A DNA stretch of 30,414 nucleotides from a virus: IMG/VR virus record IMGVR_UViG_3300037189_011560, positions 1 to 30,414 of that record, one strand, 5' to 3'. The notes beneath the pieces were generated by a model. That model saw nothing but the letters and a program-made list of their open reading frames with translations, was not told the origin of the DNA and did no database searches. Made by a program: the position numbers and the translations under genes. Of the stretch, positions 15,090-22,190 are shown piece after piece. Every line of letters starts with the position of its first letter. Position 1 is the stretch's first letter.

Positions 15090-16004
15090 ATGAATCCGCT
15101 CTACATCCTCACGACCGCAACCGACAAGACGCGGGCGGCGGTCACGTCCATGACGGACTCCACGCCCGTCACCTCGCTGGAGCAAATGGTTCTGGGCGAC
15201 ACGGCAACGCTCACGATCTATTTCACGACGGGCACCGCCGCGCCGGCATGGGCGGGCGCGTCTGGTTACACGCTCAACGTCGGGCTCGGAACGCTAGACG
15301 CGGGCGGCGCAGCGGCCTACACGTCAAGCACGTCGTTCACTGGCATCACAAACGGCTGGACGGGAAACCTTTCGCTCAACACGGCGCGCCTCGTTGACGC
15401 GCTCGCGCTCCAAGTGGGAAGCGCAATTGATTGGACGCGCTTCCCGACGCAGGCCCGCGTTCCGTTCCCGCGCCCGCAATACGGTTGGTTCAATCTGCAA
15501 ATCAGCGTTACCGACCCGAGCGGCTACACGACGACCTACGCCGAGCTTCGCGTTCCGTTGCTGAATCGAGTGCTCCCGAACGGCGTAGCCACGACCGAGG
15601 GCGCGGACGATGCCGTTTACGCTTACATACGCGCCGGCTACACGCAGAGCCGCACGCTGTTTGGCATCGCCTCGGCATCCGAGGATTCAACGAAGCTGTG
15701 CGGAATCAAAACGCTAAACACCTACTCGGCGGGGGCGCGTATGCTCGCGTCGTTCCCGAACAACATCCAAGCGTTTTTTGAGCTGACGGCGACAACCTCA
15801 ACAAACGCCGGTTTTCTGTTCGCCCCGTTTGACTACAACGCCACGACCAACGCCGTAAAATGGCGCTTGCGCAGCGTTTGGATTCTGGGCCAACCAGCCA
15901 TCTACAACAACGACACGACGCTCTGGCACTACCTCGTAGCCGTGGGCGCAGCCGACGCCGTAGCCGTGACGTGCGACCAAACCGGCACCGCGCTGCCGAC
16001 CTAA
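15090..16004 (+). CDS. Probable baseplate / receptor-binding region protein
   Basis: A 304-residue beta-rich protein. The N-terminal half has a beta-sandwich pattern (LGDTATLTIYFTTG, ASGYTLNVGLGTLDAGG, GWFNLQISVTDPSGYTTTYAELRVPLLNRVLP), reminiscent of baseplate upper proteins that begin with a structural domain and end in a host-binding part. The C-terminal half (DAVYAYIRAGYTQSRTLFGIAS ... WHYLVAVGAADAVAVTCDQ) is of a different kind and might carry the variable function. It lies just before the tail fibre gene. Assignment is by position and secondary-structure pattern. Confidence 0.5.
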   Translation: MNPLYILTTATDKTRAAVTSMTDSTPVTSLEQMVLGDTATLTIYFTTGTAAPAWAGASGYTLNVGLGTLDAGGAAAYTSSTSFTGITNGWTGNLSLNTARLVDALALQVGSAIDWTRFPTQARVPFPRPQYGWFNLQISVTDPSGYTTTYAELRVPLLNRVLPNGVATTEGADDAVYAYIRAGYTQSRTLFGIASASEDSTKLCGIKTLNTYSAGARMLASFPNNIQAFFELTATTSTNAGFLFAPFDYNATTNAVKWRLRSVWILGQPAIYNNDTTLWHYLVAVGAADAVAVTCDQTGTALPT

Positions 16005-16031
16005 CCAAACAACCATTTGACGATACAAAAC

Positions 16032-18020
16032 ATGAAACTCCCGCACAATTTCACCCGCCTCGCGTTTGCGCCGTTCGCCCTGATTGCGGCGGCGCTTTGG
16101 TTCGCCCTTGCTCCGTCGTCTAGCGCGCAGCCGACCCCGCCCGCGTCGCAATCCGTTACCGCGACCACCTCAACCGGCGCGCTTGTCTCGCCGTCTAATT
16201 TCTTCACGGGCAACGCCGCCGCGATTTCTACCGTCGTGGGCAACGCCGGAATCAATGGAAACGTAACCGTTCCGGCTGGGAAAACCCTGACGCTAAACGG
16301 CGTTGCAACCGGCACGCCGACGAGCGGCACGCTTTCCCTAGCAAACCTGACGTTGACTCTCCCGAACTCGCCAACCTTCTCGGGAACGTGGAGCGGTGCG
16401 CAAGGCGGCACCGGAGTAGCCAACACGGGCAAGACAATCACGCTAGGCGGCAACCTTGCTACGTCGGGTGCGTTTAATCTGACTGCAAGTTTGACGGGCA
16501 ATACTTCCGTTACGTTTCCGACTACCGGAACTTTGGCGACATTGGCAGGAGCGGAGACTCTGAGTAACAAAAGCCTTACCAGCCCAAGCGTAACAGGTGT
16601 TGCCTCCTTCGCAGCAGGAACAAACGCGGCGCCGTCAATCGCGTTCACAGGCAACACCAACACGGGGCTTTACTTGGACTCGGCTGACACCGTAGGCGTA
16701 GCTACGGCGGGTGCGGGAACGGTCTTGTTTTCAACGGCAACAGGCTTGGCAAACATCACGGGGCACGGCACGAGGTCATTGGTGTTGAGCGGAGCCGCAA
16801 GCGGCGCGAGTCTGGTGCTGGGGCAGGGCGCGAGCGCGGGAAACGCGACTATCACGCCCACCGGCACGGGCGTCGTGGCTATCGCGGGCACGGGCAGCAA
16901 ACTGACCATTGCGGGGACTACGGCAGCAACCTCCACAACGACGGGCGCCTTTCAAGTTGCAGGTGGAGTAGGTATTGCCGGGTCAATTTTTGGCGGAAGC
17001 ACCGCATCGTTTACGCCAACGATTACCACTAGCGGAGCGATTGGATTGAGCGTTTCTCCCTCAATGACGCCTCTCGCTGCCAATCTTTATGGCGCTCGCG
17101 TGCAAGCTACGGTCGCCAGCGGTGCGGCGTCTGGCGGAACAGTATCGGCGATGAATGCGAGCACGACGAACAACGGCACAACCAACGTTGCCGATGTGGA
17201 AAACTTTACATCCGCCGTGAATCAGTCGGCCACGAGCGGAACATTGACTAATGTCATGGGATTTAAATCTACGCTTGCGCTTCTGAACGCTGGAAATGTT
17301 TCAAGTTTCTACGGTTTTCGAGCGGCTGATACGTTTGCCAGCAGCACTGGAACATTGGCCAATCAATACGCCTTTTACGTCGATGCGTTGAGCCGTGGAA
17401 CGGTGAGCAATTATGCGTTCTATTCAGCGGGTGCGGGTAAATTCCAAATCAGTGACACCACATCCGCCTCCTCCAGCACCACCGGCGCTCTCACCATCGG
17501 AAATGGCACGGCGGCGACCAACGTCGCGATTGGCGGCGGTAACATCAATGCGGGTGGGACGATTACAGCAGGCGGCGGCATTGTCGGCACAACTACCAAC
17601 AACAACGCCGCAGCGGGCAACGAGGGAGAAGAATTAAAGACGACCGTCGCGTCAGGCTCCGCGGTTTCGCTGACGACTGCCACGAGCACAAATCTGGCAA
17701 GCGTGTCCCTGACCGCTGGCGATTGGGATGTGTTTGTTACCGCGATCTACATTCCCGGCGCGACGACAAGCATCAGCCAGCTTTCGCAAGGTATTAGTCA
17801 AACCACCGGCACGCTCCCGACGACAACGACAGGCGCCGGCGACTACACCGTATTTTCTACCGCAGCCGCCGTTCCCGGAACCAACAACATCAGTCAAACC
17901 GTCGGCCCCGTGCGCGTCTCCCTCGCTGGCACGACGACCGTTTACGCCGTGTGCCGCCCTACTTTCACCCTTTCCACGCTGACCGTTTACGGCTCCATCC
18001 GCGCACGCCGCATCCGTTAA
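16032..18020 (+). CDS. Tail fibre-like repeat protein with N-terminal signal peptide
   Basis: A 662-residue protein starting at ATG 16032 (an in-frame TTG at 16017 is less likely). Residues 1-33 form a signal peptide: basic start (MKLPHNFTR), hydrophobic core (LAFAPFALIAAALWFALA), cleavage region SSSAQ. Then follow Gly/Thr/Ala-rich fibre repeats such as GGTGVANTGKTITLGGNLATSGAFNLT, TSVTFPTTGTLATLAGAETLSNKSL and TAATSTTTGAFQVAGGVGIAGSI, the type found in phage tail fibres. The end (SLAGTTTVYAVCRPTFTLSTLTVYGSIRARRIR) is a small beta domain. It probably binds the host surface. A signal peptide on a virion protein is unusual. The DNA at 17000-17450 is locally more AT-rich. Confidence 0.8.
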   Translation: MKLPHNFTRLAFAPFALIAAALWFALAPSSSAQPTPPASQSVTATTSTGALVSPSNFFTGNAAAISTVVGNAGINGNVTVPAGKTLTLNGVATGTPTSGTLSLANLTLTLPNSPTFSGTWSGAQGGTGVANTGKTITLGGNLATSGAFNLTASLTGNTSVTFPTTGTLATLAGAETLSNKSLTSPSVTGVASFAAGTNAAPSIAFTGNTNTGLYLDSADTVGVATAGAGTVLFSTATGLANITGHGTRSLVLSGAASGASLVLGQGASAGNATITPTGTGVVAIAGTGSKLTIAGTTAATSTTTGAFQVAGGVGIAGSIFGGSTASFTPTITTSGAIGLSVSPSMTPLAANLYGARVQATVASGAASGGTVSAMNASTTNNGTTNVADVENFTSAVNQSATSGTLTNVMGFKSTLALLNAGNVSSFYGFRAADTFASSTGTLANQYAFYVDALSRGTVSNYAFYSAGAGKFQISDTTSASSSTTGALTIGNGTAATNVAIGGGNINAGGTITAGGGIVGTTTNNNAAAGNEGEELKTTVASGSAVSLTTATSTNLASVSLTAGDWDVFVTAIYIPGATTSISQLSQGISQTTGTLPTTTTGAGDYTVFSTAAAVPGTNNISQTVGPVRVSLAGTTTVYAVCRPTFTLSTLTVYGSIRARRIR

Positions 18021-18030
18021 TTTCCCAACC

Positions 18031-18348
18031 ATGAAAACCAAACTCGTTTCTCTGCTCATCCTGACCGCATCGCTTGTCTGCCTCGCCGCTACCTCGCCTG
18101 TTGTCACAAACACGCTCCAACGCATCCAGACCGACCCTAACTCAGCCAACGGCACCGCTACGGCCTTTTACGAGCAAAAGACCGTCATTGGAGACCAAAC
18201 CTTTGTCGCCCCTTGGGTTCCGGTTACGTGGTCCCTGACGAGCGACAAGACCGTTACCGTTGGCGGGCAGACGCTGACTTACGCGCAGGTTTCGGCCTTC
18301 GTAACGGCGATTGCCGAACAGGAATACGCGGCGGCGCAGGCGAAATAA
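18031..18348 (+). CDS. Small exported protein, unknown
   Basis: A 105-residue protein with a clear signal peptide (MKTKLVSLLILTASLVCLAATS), then a compact beta-rich part (YEQKTVIGDQTFVAPWVPVTWSLTSDKTVTVGGQTLTY) and a helix (AQVSAFVTAIAEQEYAAAQAK). It starts 10 bases after the fibre gene and its own stop is one base before the next start. A partner or chaperone for the fibre, or a periplasmic lysis or exclusion protein, are options; nothing decides between them. Cys17 lies within the hydrophobic segment, but the LVC context is followed by L, so it is not a clear lipobox. Confidence 0.6.
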   Translation: MKTKLVSLLILTASLVCLAATSPVVTNTLQRIQTDPNSANGTATAFYEQKTVIGDQTFVAPWVPVTWSLTSDKTVTVGGQTLTYAQVSAFVTAIAEQEYAAAQAK

Positions 18349-18349
18349 C

Positions 18350-18805
18350 ATGGAATGGTTTTTCTCCAAGCCAAAGCCCAAGGCCGACACGGGGCGCGTG
18401 CTCAACGCGCTTGACCTGATGGGCGCGGGCGCGACCGCGCCAGCGGGCGACGTTGGATATGCCGAAGTGAATAGCGCGTGGCTTGCCGGCTATTACGACT
18501 CGTTTCGCAATTCGCTTTTCCGCGAGGGCGTCGTGAAGTGGGACGTGCGGTTTGACTGTAACCATTTCGCCGACACCTACGCCGCGCTAGCGCAGCTTCG
18601 TTTCTTCGTTGAGTCGTTCCAGTCGCGCACGGCTGCGCAAACGCTTGCGATTGGCGTCGTCTGGTATCGCCCCGACAAGGGCGGCGGGCACGCCATCAAT
18701 TGCGCCCTAACCGAACGCGGCCTGATTTACATCGAGCCGCAAACGGGCGCAGAGGTTACGCTCTCCGAGAGCGAGATCGCGTCGCGCTTTCTCGTTCGTT
18801 TCTGA
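18350..18805 (+). CDS. Papain-like cysteine peptidase-type protein, candidate endolysin or virion protease
   Basis: A 151-residue protein. It has three spaced motifs: FDCNHFADTY (Cys70), GGGHAINCAL (His114) and YIEPQTG (Glu129, Gln131). This Cys-His-Glu/Gln arrangement, with DC-xx-FA, GHA-N and EPQ-G, is like the cysteine-protease domain at the end of the mushroom agglutinin MOA and related bacterial and phage proteins. Standing first in a run with holin and lipoprotein candidates, it could be the lytic enzyme, cutting peptide bonds in peptidoglycan. There is no signal peptide, so a holin would be needed. Family call is from motif memory. Confidence 0.55.
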   Translation: MEWFFSKPKPKADTGRVLNALDLMGAGATAPAGDVGYAEVNSAWLAGYYDSFRNSLFREGVVKWDVRFDCNHFADTYAALAQLRFFVESFQSRTAAQTLAIGVVWYRPDKGGGHAINCALTERGLIYIEPQTGAEVTLSESEIASRFLVRF

Positions 18806-18813
18806 TTTTGTCC

Positions 18814-19116
18814 ATGAAGATCACGCCGACCAACTTGCCCGCCGTAATTGATTGGACGACCGAGGCCGCAACCGTGTTTGCGAACGGCGTCTTGTCGGGC
18901 GTGGGCGGCGGCACGTTTGCCGGCGCCGGCACGGGCGCAGTCTCGGCGCAATCGGCGGGCGGGCTGGACGCAAAGGGTCTTTCCGTCGCGCTGTTCGCTG
19001 CCGGCCTTGCCGCGCTAGGCAACGGCGTAAAGCGCCTTGTAGTGTGGCACGATGCGCACCCTATACCCAACCCATTTGCCAAGACCGTAACCACCAACCC
19101 GCCGCCATCGCCATGA
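18814..19116 (+). CDS. Holin candidate (small membrane protein)
   Basis: A 100-residue protein. Residues about 15-45 are Gly/Ala-rich (AATVFANGVLSGVGGGTFAGAG) and residues about 56-73 are hydrophobic (LSVALFAAGLAALGNGVKRLVV), followed by a Pro-rich hydrophilic tail. The layout, a Gly-rich segment, a short turn, then a second hydrophobic segment ending near a P-x-P, recalls a class of small phage holins. Its stop overlaps the lipoprotein start (ATGA, 19113-19116). The first segment is less hydrophobic than in typical transmembrane helices, so the call is tentative. Confidence 0.4.
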   Translation: MKITPTNLPAVIDWTTEAATVFANGVLSGVGGGTFAGAGTGAVSAQSAGGLDAKGLSVALFAAGLAALGNGVKRLVVWHDAHPIPNPFAKTVTTNPPPSP

Positions 19117-19364
19117 AATCCGCCGCCCTTTTCCTTGCCGTCTCCGCCGCCCTTTTGACCGGCTGCACCTCCACGTCATACACCGACCCGAGCGGCGCTA
19201 AGTTCTCGCGCATCTCGGTCCTCAACTCGCAGAGCATTGGCAAGGTGGATATAAAGGCCGGCGACAAAACGCTGACGATTGAGGGCTACTCGTCCGAGCA
19301 AGCGCAGATCGCTTCCGCCGTCGTTTCTGCCGCCGTTCGCTCTGCGATTGTGACCAAGCCGTGA
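19113..19364 (+). CDS. Small lipoprotein, candidate o-spanin or accessory
   Basis: An 83-residue protein with a lipoprotein signal: MKSAALFLAVSAALLTGC, with the lipobox LLTG-Cys18. The mature part (TSTSYTDPSGAKFSRISVLNSQSIGKVDIKAGDKTLTIEGYSSEQ...) is a short beta segment then an Ala-rich helix. Small lipoproteins next to lysis genes are often outer-membrane spanins (Rz1 type), but this one is not Pro-rich and has no embedded partner. It implies a Gram-negative-type host with lipoprotein sorting. The gene overlaps the previous one by four bases. Confidence 0.6.
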   Translation: MKSAALFLAVSAALLTGCTSTSYTDPSGAKFSRISVLNSQSIGKVDIKAGDKTLTIEGYSSEQAQIASAVVSAAVRSAIVTKP

Positions 19365-19381
19365 GGCGCGCAGGAGGACGT

Positions 19382-19780
19382 ATGCCCGCCGCGTTTCTTT
19401 CGCCGCTCATCATTCGGGCGCTGTCGCACGAGGAACTGACCGCCGCCCGCTCGTCCGCGCAGCTCTACCAGCTCGTTGACGATTTCATTTTTGATTCCGA
19501 GATCGTCGGGCGCGTCACCGTTCCGGCTGGATTCGTCACCGACTTTGCAAGCGTGCCGACCGCAAGCAAATGGTTCGTTGACGACGACTCGCCGCAAATC
19601 CTTTTCGCATCCGTAATCCACGATCACCTCTACTCGCCGCACGCATCCGTTGACTGCACACGCTCACAAGCCGACGCCGTTCTTGCCGAGGGCATGGCCC
19701 TTTGCGGCGCGTCATATTTTCAGCGCAAGGTTATTTTGCTTGCAGTCCGCACGGCTGGGGGTTCACATTGGAAAAAATAA
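19382..19780 (+). CDS. DUF1353 family phage protein
   Basis: A 132-residue protein. The start ATG 19382 is chosen because GGAGG at 19373-19377 precedes it; the longer form from GTG 19361 would contain this SD inside the gene. The family core is clear: ITVPAG-like VTVPAGFVTDFASVP, then FASVIHDHLYSP, ADAVLAEGMALCGA and AVRTAGGSHW. DUF1353 proteins are common in phage lysis and tail-end regions and have conserved Asp and His residues (TDFASVP, HDHLY) that suggest a catalytic or metal site. Their biochemical role is not established. Confidence 0.8.
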   Translation: MPAAFLSPLIIRALSHEELTAARSSAQLYQLVDDFIFDSEIVGRVTVPAGFVTDFASVPTASKWFVDDDSPQILFASVIHDHLYSPHASVDCTRSQADAVLAEGMALCGASYFQRKVILLAVRTAGGSHWKK

Positions 19781-19791
19781 GTAGTTTTCCA

Positions 19792-20007
19792 ATGATTGAC
19801 CGCATCACCGATCAAATGGCAGAGCACTCCGCAACGCTGAGAGATGCTGTCATCGGCGGCGGCGGCACTTTCGTGGCGGTCACGATGCAAGGATGGCAGG
19901 GCGCAGCGGCAATCTTTGCCGGCGTTTCTACGGGGCTTTGGATGCTGACGCAGACCGCACTTGCGATTCACGCTCGACTCAAAAAACCACTTAAGGGCCA
20001 AGACTGA
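19792..20007 (+). CDS. Small membrane protein, holin candidate
   Basis: A 71-residue protein. Residues about 17-34 (RDAVIGGGGTFVAVTMQGW) and 37-58 (GAAAIFAGVSTGLWMLTQTALAIH) form one or two membrane segments, and the end is basic (ARLKKPLKGQD). The N-terminus is amphipathic and charged. This size and layout is common for phage holins placed after lysis enzymes. Together with the other holin candidate at 18814 it could form a holin/antiholin pair. There is no clear SD. Confidence 0.5.
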   Translation: MIDRITDQMAEHSATLRDAVIGGGGTFVAVTMQGWQGAAAIFAGVSTGLWMLTQTALAIHARLKKPLKGQD

Positions 20008-20032
20008 AACGATAGAAGAAAGATCAAAACAC

Positions 20033-20866
20033 ATGACCACAAAACGAAGCCGGCAGAAGCGACTTGAACTGTTAGCAATCGTTTCGGACCTGCACAGCGG
20101 GTCAACGGTCGCGCTGATGCCGCCGACGTTTAAGTTGGCGCAAGGGCAAACGGTAGAGGCAAACGCGCTTCAGAAATGGTTTTGGGAGTGCTGGCAGGAT
20201 GCTCACCGATGGATTGGCGGACAAACGAACGGCGAAGCGTTCGGGTTAATTGCAAACGGCGATTTGATTGAGGGCGACCATCACCGAACGGACGAGATAA
20301 TCTCGCGGAGGATTGGCGATCATTTGGAGTGCGCCGTGGAATTGCTTGGGCCGCTTGCTCGATGCGCAAAAAAGACGTGGATTGTGCGCGGCACGGATTG
20401 TCACGTTGGCGATATTGAGGTTGCCGTGGGGCATCGGCTTAACGCTGAAAAGAATCCAGAGACCGGACGCCCTATCTTTGACCGCCTGACGATGGACATT
20501 TGCGGCGTGCGACTTGTGGCGAAGCATCACATTTTCACGACTTCGCGCCCTTGGCTTGAACCGAACGCGCTAGGCGCAGAGCTTGCAAGCGAACAGCTAA
20601 ACGCCGTGCGCAACCGCGAGGAGATGCCGCGCATCGTGTGCGCCGCTCATCGGCACGTCGCGGGGCACGTTGAGACGACGGACGGGCTTTGCCTTGTTAC
20701 GTCGGCATGGCAGGGACTGACGACGCACGGTCACAAAGTTGTGAGCGCGTCACGATGCAAGCCGAGCGTGTATCTGCTAGACTGGCGCGGCCTGCCTGAC
20801 GGCGCGATGCCGCGAGTCTTGCGCCGAATCTATGACGCACCAAAAGCACAAGTTATCCAAGCATAA
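20033..20866 (+). CDS. Calcineurin-like metallophosphoesterase
   Basis: A 277-residue protein with the motif series of the family: SDLHSG (Asp19, His21), NGDLIEGDHH (Asp78, His83-84), RGTDCHVG (in place of GNHD, with Asp122 and His124) and AAHRHVAGH near 213-221. These residues bind two metals. Phage members of this type are thought to act on nucleic acids or nucleotides, possibly 2',3'-cyclic or DNA ends, but the substrate here is unknown. It is the first gene after the lysis block and overlaps the winged-helix gene by 35 bases. Confidence 0.85.
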   Translation: MTTKRSRQKRLELLAIVSDLHSGSTVALMPPTFKLAQGQTVEANALQKWFWECWQDAHRWIGGQTNGEAFGLIANGDLIEGDHHRTDEIISRRIGDHLECAVELLGPLARCAKKTWIVRGTDCHVGDIEVAVGHRLNAEKNPETGRPIFDRLTMDICGVRLVAKHHIFTTSRPWLEPNALGAELASEQLNAVRNREEMPRIVCAAHRHVAGHVETTDGLCLVTSAWQGLTTHGHKVVSASRCKPSVYLLDWRGLPDGAMPRVLRRIYDAPKAQVIQA

Positions 20867-21140
20867 CAACGACGCGGATACGGTAACGATAGGCGTGGCG
20901 TCGTTTGACGCGATGTGGGCGGAGGTTTCGGCCAAAATCAAAACGCCGCGTTACGAGGATATGGCGTCTGAGGGTTGGCGAGATACAAAGGAAATTTCTA
21001 GGGCGCTTGGACTTGGCCTGAGTCAAACCGACAAGCGTATGCACGCGTTAGTTGATCGCGGCGAAATGGATGTTGCGCAGGCGATTCGACACAAAACCCG
21101 CGTGAATATGTTCCGCCCAAAAAAGCGGGCGCAAAAATAG
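20832..21140 (+). CDS. Winged-helix-type DNA-binding protein
   Basis: A 102-residue protein. Residues about 46-85 form a helix-turn-helix with wing: SEGWRDTKEISRALGLGLSQTDKRMHALVDRGEMDVAQ, then HKTRVNMFRPK as the last strand. This fits MarR/ArsR-like small regulators. The first 45 residues are not assigned. The gene overlaps the phosphoesterase and its TAG stop ends exactly where the promoter-like element begins (21135-21172), so it could regulate that promoter. Regulation is inferred only from position. Confidence 0.6.
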   Translation: MTHQKHKLSKHNNDADTVTIGVASFDAMWAEVSAKIKTPRYEDMASEGWRDTKEISRALGLGLSQTDKRMHALVDRGEMDVAQAIRHKTRVNMFRPKKRAQK

Positions 21141-21184
21141 TGCTTGCATTGTTTGGGGCGGGTTCACATGGTCGGCGGCACAGC
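21135..21184 (+). promoter_or_regulatory. Promoter-like repeated element, copy 1
   Basis: AAATAGTGCTTGCA, then a 17-base spacer after TTGCAT (21144-21149), then CATGGTCGGC (from 21167), then CACAGCAAC (from 21180) before the ATG at 21195. A near-copy lies at 24885-24933. TTGCAT resembles a -35 box, but CATGGT is not a sigma-70 -10 box, so a phage or special sigma promoter, or an operator, is suggested. The element begins at the stop codon of the winged-helix gene. Confidence 0.55.
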
Positions 21185-21194
21185 AACGACGAAC

Positions 21195-21314
21195 ATGAAA
21201 CCAATCCTAGCAATCACCGTCAGCGCCGCGCTTCTTTGCGCGTTCTTTATCGTAGCGGCTTACGAGACGCTTTTCCTTGGCAACAACGCGAGCGAGCAAC
21301 TTGGGGAGGACTAA
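21195..21314 (+). CDS. Very small membrane protein
   Basis: A 39-residue protein too short for routine ORF calling: a hydrophobic N-terminal segment (MKPILAITVSAALLCAFFIVAAY) followed by a short acidic tail ending GNNASEQLGED. It is the first gene behind the promoter-like element. Its leader (CACAGCAACGACGAAC) has no SD. It could be a single-pass inner-membrane peptide; a signal-anchor is more likely than a cleaved signal. The GGGGAGG within its last codons serves the next gene. Confidence 0.5.
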   Translation: MKPILAITVSAALLCAFFIVAAYETLFLGNNASEQLGED

Positions 21315-21317
21315 GCC

Positions 21318-21524
21318 GTGAGCAACCCGCCCGCGCACACTTTCCGCACGATCACCGATGCCGACTGGCAACGTGAGCTTCGCGCCGCACGCGAGCGCGG
21401 GGCCAAAGAAGGCGAGCAAATGTTGACGCAGCTCCGCGCCAACATCCGCGCCGCCGAAGCGCAAACGCGCAACAATCTCGTCGGCGTTAGGGCCGACCAG
21501 TTAAAGCAGCGTCAGGCGTCCTAA
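21318..21524 (+). CDS. Small helical protein, unknown
   Basis: A 68-residue protein starting GTG, with GGGGAGG at 21303-21309 eight bases upstream. It is mostly one charged helix (DADWQRELRAARERGAKEGEQMLTQLRANIRAAEAQTRNNLVG), likely a coiled coil or dimer. It sits in the early-type operon before the recombination genes. No family is recognised. Confidence 0.55.
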   Translation: MSNPPAHTFRTITDADWQRELRAARERGAKEGEQMLTQLRANIRAAEAQTRNNLVGVRADQLKQRQAS

Positions 21525-21594
21525 GACCTGCGTTCACCAAGAAAACGAGGCCGATGCTCTGCGGGGCCGACATCGCACGACGCTCCAGCCTAAT

Positions 21595-21638
21595 CCCGTC
21601 GCGTGCTAGTGGCGCGGCGGGTTCAATTTCTGTCAGCA
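21595..21638 (+). promoter_or_regulatory. GC-rich leader hairpin followed by TGTCAGCA
   Basis: In the 142-base gap 21525-21666, CCCG-T-CGCG (21595-21603) pairs with CGCG-G-CGGG (21613-21621) with one T-G wobble and a 9-base loop. No T run follows (TTCAATTTC), so it is at best a weak terminator and more likely a leader structure. TGTCAGCA (21631-21638) and ACACAGCA (21649-21656) follow; the same pair recurs at 25541-25564 before the helicase gene. A 38-codon frame from ATG 21554 ends as ATGA on the next gene but looks non-coding. Confidence 0.4.
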
Positions 21639-21666
21639 ACGAAACAACACACAGCAAGGAAACCAA

Positions 21667-22125
21667 ATGAGCAAAGTAGATGTAAACCTAGTGGCGGAAG
21701 CCATGAAAAGCGAAGCCATCGAGCCCGCCGTAGTGCGCGCCGTGATTGAGAAACTGAACCTAGCCGCGAACGGCGACGAGCCAGAGGGCGAGAAAGCGCC
21801 GGCGGTAAAAAAGCAATTCGTCGTTATTTTATGCGACCCGTTGGGGATATTGCCAACTGGAGATTTCGTTGCGTGGGTCGCGCAAATCCCCGAGAGCGAA
21901 TCACCCGCGACCACGCTTGATCGCGTGTTCCGATCCGCCTACGACTACAACGCCACCAAGAAAGGCCGTCTCTTGCCCGTCAAGACCGTGGGCGAGGCGC
22001 TTGAGGCCGTCCCCGCCAAGTTCTTTAAGGAGGCCGACATTTGGGTAAAGACCAAGACGCCCGTGCTTGTCGTCAAAACGGACAACGAGATCCCTAAAGA
22101 GGAGCCGAGCTACGACAACCGCTAA
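21667..22125 (+). CDS. Hypothetical protein of the early operon
   Basis: A 152-residue protein with a good SD (AAGGA at 21656-21660, six bases before ATG). The first ~35 residues are helical, an acidic linker follows (NGDEPEGEKAPAV), then a compact mixed domain (KKQFVVILCDPLGILPTGDFVAWVAQIPESESPATTLDRVFRSAYDYNATKKGRLLPVKTVGEALEAVPAKFFKEADIWVKTKTPVLVVKT in several pieces). I do not recognise the family. Its place just ahead of ERF and exonuclease genes suggests a role linked to recombination or replication. Confidence 0.7.
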   Translation: MSKVDVNLVAEAMKSEAIEPAVVRAVIEKLNLAANGDEPEGEKAPAVKKQFVVILCDPLGILPTGDFVAWVAQIPESESPATTLDRVFRSAYDYNATKKGRLLPVKTVGEALEAVPAKFFKEADIWVKTKTPVLVVKTDNEIPKEEPSYDNR

Positions 22126-22147
22126 CCCATCACCACCCGCAAAGCGA

Positions 22148-22175
22148 AACGCCCCCGGCGCAAACCGAGGGCGTT
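22148..22175 (+). promoter_or_regulatory. Intergenic hairpin before the ERF gene
   Basis: AACGCCC (22148-22154) pairs with GGGCGTT (22169-22175), with an inner CGG/CCG (22156-22158 with 22165-22167). No T tract follows on either strand, so it is probably an mRNA-processing or stabilising hairpin and not a standard terminator. It is followed by the A/C-rich leader CCACAACAACGAAAC and the ATG at 22191. Confidence 0.45.
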
Positions 22176-22190
22176 CCACAACAACGAAAC

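Noticed and set aside
20855-20863. TTATCCAAG as a DnaA box
   Set aside because: Two mismatches at the end of the box and no cluster nearby.
21554-21670. 38-codon frame ending as ATGA on the gene at 21667
   Set aside because: Its sequence is leader-like and Ser/Thr-rich, spans the GC hairpin and has only a poorly spaced GAGG; probably chance.
22148-22175. Intrinsic terminator before the ERF gene
   Set aside because: A good stem but no T tract on either strand; kept only as a leader hairpin.
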